DNA from: JBAXBF01 sp034429745
GTDB taxonomy: Bacteria; Chloroflexota; Anaerolineae; Anaerolineales; DRKV01
Direction of reading: 5' to 3'
Assembly (NCBI GenBank): GCA_034429745.1
Contig: DAOUFY010000107.1
Coordinates: 1-46,983 of the forward strand
Length of the DNA stretch: 46,983 nucleotides
Under the pieces are notes generated by a model that did not search any database, was not told the DNA's origin, and was given only the letters and a program-made list of their open reading frames with translations. Positions within the stretch are counted from its first letter, which is position 1; every line of letters begins with the position of its first letter. Positions 43,474 to 46,983 of this stretch are shown here, in pieces. The translations under genes and the position numbers were made by a program.

Positions 43474-43512
43474 TATATAAAGAGTGATTTTATAACTACC
43501 TCACTAAAAAAC

Positions 43513-46191
43513 ATGAACGAAAAAGAATATCCTCCTGTTCTCACCCTTGATCAAGCTGCAGAATATCTGCAGTTATCCCCTGAAATTTTGATAAAAGAAT
43601 TAGAACAAGGCTTATTACCAGGCAGGAAATTTTCTGGAGAATGGCGAATAAGCCGGACTCATCTTGAAAAGTACTTGGAAGGGGTTGATATCACCAGACC
43701 ATCAGGCGAGACTTTCGTTACCATAACACAGGTAACTTCAGATATTAATCAACAGAACATAGAGCTTCTACCACAAGAATCATCTCAATCTATCAAACAC
43801 GATAAAGATAAATTATCACCAAACCAAACAAATAAAATTAGAGGTTTTGTATATGCCACAAACACAAAAGAGAAATATGGACATATTCGTCTTGCTGATG
43901 GCAGAGTCGTCTGGTTAGATTACATCAACCTATTACCTCATTCACCTCTTCCTACCGTAGGTGATTTAGTTGAGTTTGAACTCGAGAAAACAAAAAAAAC
44001 AGGCTGGACAGCTCGTTCAGTTGAAGTTATCGCAGAAAAGCTAATCCAGCAAAAAACACTTACCCTAACAAATAAATTACCTGACAAGGCAGACAATAAT
44101 ATATTTCTTCCTCCAACAAACAAAGTAGCCTCAATAAAAGACACCGATAAAGTAAAAGAATTGTATGCAAAAGCAGCCATAGCTCACACGGAAGGTAAAT
44201 ATGATGAAGCTAAAAAATATTTTCATGAAGCCATTCACAGAGGAGCAGGTCCAGAAATTTTTGTTGCTTACTTTAAAATGTGCCGCCAACTAGGTTGGGT
44301 ACAGGAAGCTCGGCAAGTCATAAAACAAGCTATTGCTTCCTATCCTAAAAATTCACAACTATATGACCTTTATGGTCAAATGGAAAGAAGAAAAAACAAC
44401 TTTGAATCAGCAGAAAAAATATTTAGAGAAGGACTTAAACAAGTTGGAGAAAATCAACAATTATTGAATGGACTTGCCCAAGTATTGATGTCTAAAGGAG
44501 ATGCAGCAAGCATAGAAGAGGCTGGCAAAGTATATAAGAGATTAGAGAAACGGGAAAAGTTTAATATGAATGATCCTTTCTACCTTAGATTCAAAGCATT
44601 TGAGCGCAGCCATTTAGTTGGCTTAACATACGACTTTTTTACTTCGGCAAATATGCGAGTTAATATTGCCGGTAGAAGGGATTTACCTAAGTACATCACT
44701 GATTTAATCATTGAGGTAGATGATCCTGTCCTTAAAGAATCATTTAATATCCACGGCGCTTACCTTGCTCGATGTTTTCAGAAACAGCCCACTCCGAGAG
44801 AAGTTTATGAACTTAAAAACTATTTAACCTCACTGACATCCCAGAGCTCTATTGGCTTGATAGGTGGGGGAAAAGAAATAATACCCAATAATACAATCGC
44901 ATTAATCATCACTTCTGATACTAATTCAATCCGCGATTTAGTGATGAGTATACTCGGAGACAATAGAGAAGCTATTATCCCCATTAGTCAAAAAGAGCTT
45001 GAACAAAAAGATAATGCATTACAAGTTATTTTAGACTTGTTTCGACAATACCTTGGACAAAGAGATTTATATGACAGTGTTTTACCAGTTTCTGGAAGAA
45101 AATTTTTTGGACGAGAAAATATCATTTATCAACTCGTTGATCTTATATATCAAGGTAATTTTATTGGAATATTTGGATTACGAAAAATAGGTAAGACATC
45201 TCTTATCTATCAGCTAAGAGATGAGAAGCTCAGAGAAGAAGCTGTTTGTTACGTAGATTTGCAAAGTGGTATAGCACAAGAAGTCAATAGCTTTGCTCCA
45301 ATCTATTGGGAATTAGAGCGCGACCTATATAAAAGATTAGTATTCCGTTATCCTGAACTTCACCAGGTTTTAAGACTTGGACAGGTGGAACGCTTCAGTG
45401 ATATACCAAATAAAGGCAAAGAATGTGGACTCATTTTTGACGAGGATATTCGCCTCTTCCTAGATGGAGTCGTTGAAAAGAAATATCCTCAAGTAAATAA
45501 ACTTATCATCATCCTCGATGAATTAGAAAAAGTCTTGCCGGTTGGAAATCAGCCAGGTGTAGATGGATACATTGAATTTTTCGGCAAATTGCGTGGTTTG
45601 GCTCAAACTGAACGATATCGTGGTTATATCTCCAGTATAGTTGCAGCTGCAAATGCTGCCATCAATGATCAAGGGTATTGGGAAGGGCGCGAAAATCCTG
45701 TTTTTAGTTTTTATAAACCAGTTTACCTATCAACCTTTGAATATGAAGAATGTAGAGAAATGATTGAATCACTTGGCAAAGGTATGAGTGTTTATTGGGA
45801 AGAAGATGCTATCAAAGCAGTTTTTGAAGAAACCGCTGGCCACCCATTCTTAACTCGTGTTTTTTGTAGTAGGATCACTAAAGCAAATCCAACCCGCCCC
45901 CTTAATATTACTAAACAGATAGTACATGAACAATTATCTTGTTTTATTCGTGATGAGAGCAACAAGATGGAACAAATTATTGAACTACTCAGAACCAACT
46001 TTCCTGAAGAAGAGCGCATCTTGGAAAAGATTGCTTTGGATGAGTTGAATGATATATCTTATCTCGATGAAGAATCAATATATCATTTACTAAGTTATGG
46101 ATTAATTACTGAAGAGAATGGCAAATTCCGTATCCGATTAAATATCTTAAAACGTTGGATCAGAAGACGAGCAGGAATAAAAGATGAATAA
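43513..46191 (+). CDS. HTH, cold-shock-like, TPR and STAND/AAA ATPase multidomain protein
   Basis: An 892-aa protein with an unusual domain order. Residues 9 to 55 form an excisionase/MerR-like helix-turn-helix (LTLDQAAEYLQLSPEILIKE, then GEWRISRTHLEKYL). Residues 108 to 173 look like a divergent cold-shock OB fold (KIRGFVYATNTKEKYGHIRL, VGDLVEFELE). Residues of about 214 to 355 are TPR-like helical pairs. Residues of 356 to 535 are unassigned. FFGREN begins the ATPase, with Walker A GLRKIGKT at 555 to 562 and Walker B LIIILDELEK (Asp669-Glu670). GHPFLTRVF and a winged-helix-like end (SIYHLLSYGLITEENGKFRIR) follow. The TPR plus AAA_35/STAND-type layout is typical of signal-sensing or conflict proteins. 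Function is not known. Confidence 0.8.
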   Translation: MNEKEYPPVLTLDQAAEYLQLSPEILIKELEQGLLPGRKFSGEWRISRTHLEKYLEGVDITRPSGETFVTITQVTSDINQQNIELLPQESSQSIKHDKDKLSPNQTNKIRGFVYATNTKEKYGHIRLADGRVVWLDYINLLPHSPLPTVGDLVEFELEKTKKTGWTARSVEVIAEKLIQQKTLTLTNKLPDKADNNIFLPPTNKVASIKDTDKVKELYAKAAIAHTEGKYDEAKKYFHEAIHRGAGPEIFVAYFKMCRQLGWVQEARQVIKQAIASYPKNSQLYDLYGQMERRKNNFESAEKIFREGLKQVGENQQLLNGLAQVLMSKGDAASIEEAGKVYKRLEKREKFNMNDPFYLRFKAFERSHLVGLTYDFFTSANMRVNIAGRRDLPKYITDLIIEVDDPVLKESFNIHGAYLARCFQKQPTPREVYELKNYLTSLTSQSSIGLIGGGKEIIPNNTIALIITSDTNSIRDLVMSILGDNREAIIPISQKELEQKDNALQVILDLFRQYLGQRDLYDSVLPVSGRKFFGRENIIYQLVDLIYQGNFIGIFGLRKIGKTSLIYQLRDEKLREEAVCYVDLQSGIAQEVNSFAPIYWELERDLYKRLVFRYPELHQVLRLGQVERFSDIPNKGKECGLIFDEDIRLFLDGVVEKKYPQVNKLIIILDELEKVLPVGNQPGVDGYIEFFGKLRGLAQTERYRGYISSIVAAANAAINDQGYWEGRENPVFSFYKPVYLSTFEYEECREMIESLGKGMSVYWEEDAIKAVFEETAGHPFLTRVFCSRITKANPTRPLNITKQIVHEQLSCFIRDESNKMEQIIELLRTNFPEEERILEKIALDELNDISYLDEESIYHLLSYGLITEENGKFRIRLNILKRWIRRRAGIKDE

Positions 46192-46983
46192 CCCCTATCA
46201 TCCTGCCCTAATTAATCCTCAACTTTGTTATGGAAGATATAGACTTCTTGGAGAATTGATGAGTGGTCTCCCTGGAAGTATGCGAAAATCCTTTGCCATT
46301 TCTGGAGCAAGAAGAATGGGAAAAACCACTCTTTTAAGACGGCTTGAAATTGAATTGGATTCTTGCAAACAACTTTTAGAGAAAAGCGGAGTAAAAATTA
46401 TTCCTATATATATCGATGGTATGACGCTTCCTGCTGAAGTCACACAATCATATCTCTGGAACATCATTATTTCCAACATACAAGAAGCGTTAAACCATAC
46501 TGTCCAAACATATCAGAATCTTGATTTTTCTCTATTCAAATCAATAATTCTTTCTACATTGAGCCAGACACCTCTTATACCTCGAATTATTGTAATTTTT
46601 GATGAAATCGAACGAATTATTCCCTATGAATGGAGCAAAGCTTATTGGGATCATTGGCGTGCTTTACTTAGTAACACCCCAGGAATCAGCGAATTTTTTA
46701 CTGCAGTTTTCTGCGGCGCAAGGGAAATAAATGCTTTTAAAGTTGACCTTACGTCTCCTCTAAGAGATGTATTGGAATGGTACAATCTATACCCTCTAGA
46801 TTACGAAGATGCATGTTCACTTATGCAAGAACCTATCAATACATCTTTTCCTGAAATATTCTTACAACGAGTGTATGAAGAGAGTGGCGGTCATCCAATG
46901 TTAATCCAGTATATTATGCAATTTATTTGTGAACATCCTTTGGATGATGCTGAATATTGGTTAGATGAAGCCATTAAAAAATT
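46184..46983 (+). CDS. Second AAA/STAND-type ATPase (cut by window edge)
   Basis: Frame open from the ATG at 46184 to the window end, 266 complete codons. The ATG overlaps the previous stop by 8 nt (ATGAATAA), so the two are translationally coupled. CYGRYRLLGELMSGL resembles the FxGR segment before the P-loop, Walker A is GARRMGKT at residues 41 to 48, and Walker B is IIVIFDEIERII with Asp140-Glu141. FTAVFCGAREI and YNLYPLDYEDACSLMQEPI follow the sensor pattern, and ESGGHPMLIQYIMQFI parallels GHPFLTRVF in the preceding protein, showing the two ATPase modules are related. The C-terminal part, which could hold an effector, is outside the window. Confidence 0.82.
   Translation, partial: MNNPYHPALINPQLCYGRYRLLGELMSGLPGSMRKSFAISGARRMGKTTLLRRLEIELDSCKQLLEKSGVKIIPIYIDGMTLPAEVTQSYLWNIIISNIQEALNHTVQTYQNLDFSLFKSIILSTLSQTPLIPRIIVIFDEIERIIPYEWSKAYWDHWRALLSNTPGISEFFTAVFCGAREINAFKVDLTSPLRDVLEWYNLYPLDYEDACSLMQEPINTSFPEIFLQRVYEESGGHPMLIQYIMQFICEHPLDDAEYWLDEAIKK

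Noticed and set aside
1..46983. tRNA, rRNA, CRISPR arrays, insertion sequences or phage attachment sites
   Set aside because: None seen: no transposase or integrase frame, no regular repeat-spacer array, and no gap long enough outside genes to hide an RNA gene other than the 126-bp and 179-bp spacers, which show none.

Overview
The window is about 47 kb of bacterial chromosome. By eye its GC content is in the mid-40s, with AT-richer patches. Positions 1 to 43,333 are coded almost without a gap on the minus strand; only the last 3.5 kb is on the plus strand. The gene set is a PcrA-type helicase, tsaE-tsaB-rimI, a family 4 uracil-DNA glycosylase and a VanW protein, followed by a very large surface-glycan locus with a Wzm/Wzt-type ABC exporter. 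This would suit a Chloroflexota (Anaerolineae-like) or other non-proteobacterial lineage. That placement is inference only, because no rRNA or other phylogenetic marker is present.

Right edge (43,334 to 46,983): a 179-bp divergent promoter region separates the minus-strand block from a plus-strand pair of overlapping genes. The first encodes an 892-aa protein with an excisionase-type helix-turn-helix, a cold-shock-like domain, TPR-like repeats, an unassigned middle region and a STAND/AAA-type ATPase. The second is a smaller ATPase of the same general type and is cut by the window end. This pair is the best candidate for an undescribed system.

35.3 to 43.3 kb, minus: a 196-aa low-complexity protein carrying five copies of a FliM-N-peptide-like motif, a single-pass membrane protein of unknown function, and a VanW/PG-binding protein. 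Next comes pcrA with its own apparently leaderless promoter, then tsaE, tsaB, rimI and a UDG that ends in a clamp-binding-like pentapeptide.

1 to 35.2 kb, minus: the polysaccharide locus. Most neighbouring genes overlap by 1 to 23 nt, so long polycistronic units are likely. It encodes sugar-nucleotide enzymes (UDP-HexNAc 6-dehydrogenase, UDP-hexuronate 4-epimerase-like, GDP-mannose 4,6-dehydratase, GDP-fucose synthase, PseB-like 4,6-dehydratase, RmlD-like reductase, NeuB-like nonulosonate synthase). It also encodes five GT4 and two polyprenyl-type GT2 glycosyltransferases and a capsule-transferase-like protein. The remaining genes are three large GT-C/polymerase-like membrane proteins, two methyltransferases, a B12-type radical SAM protein, an FAD oxidoreductase and an AsnB-type amidotransferase. 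Three separate export devices are present: a Wzx-like flippase, a MurJ-like flippase and a Wzm/Wzt ABC transporter with a C-terminal glycan-recognition extension. A PH/SHOCT-domain protein with its own promoter sits among the nonulosonate genes. Together these genes would build, modify (amidation, methylation, fucosylation, nonulosonic acid) and export one or more complex surface glycans.
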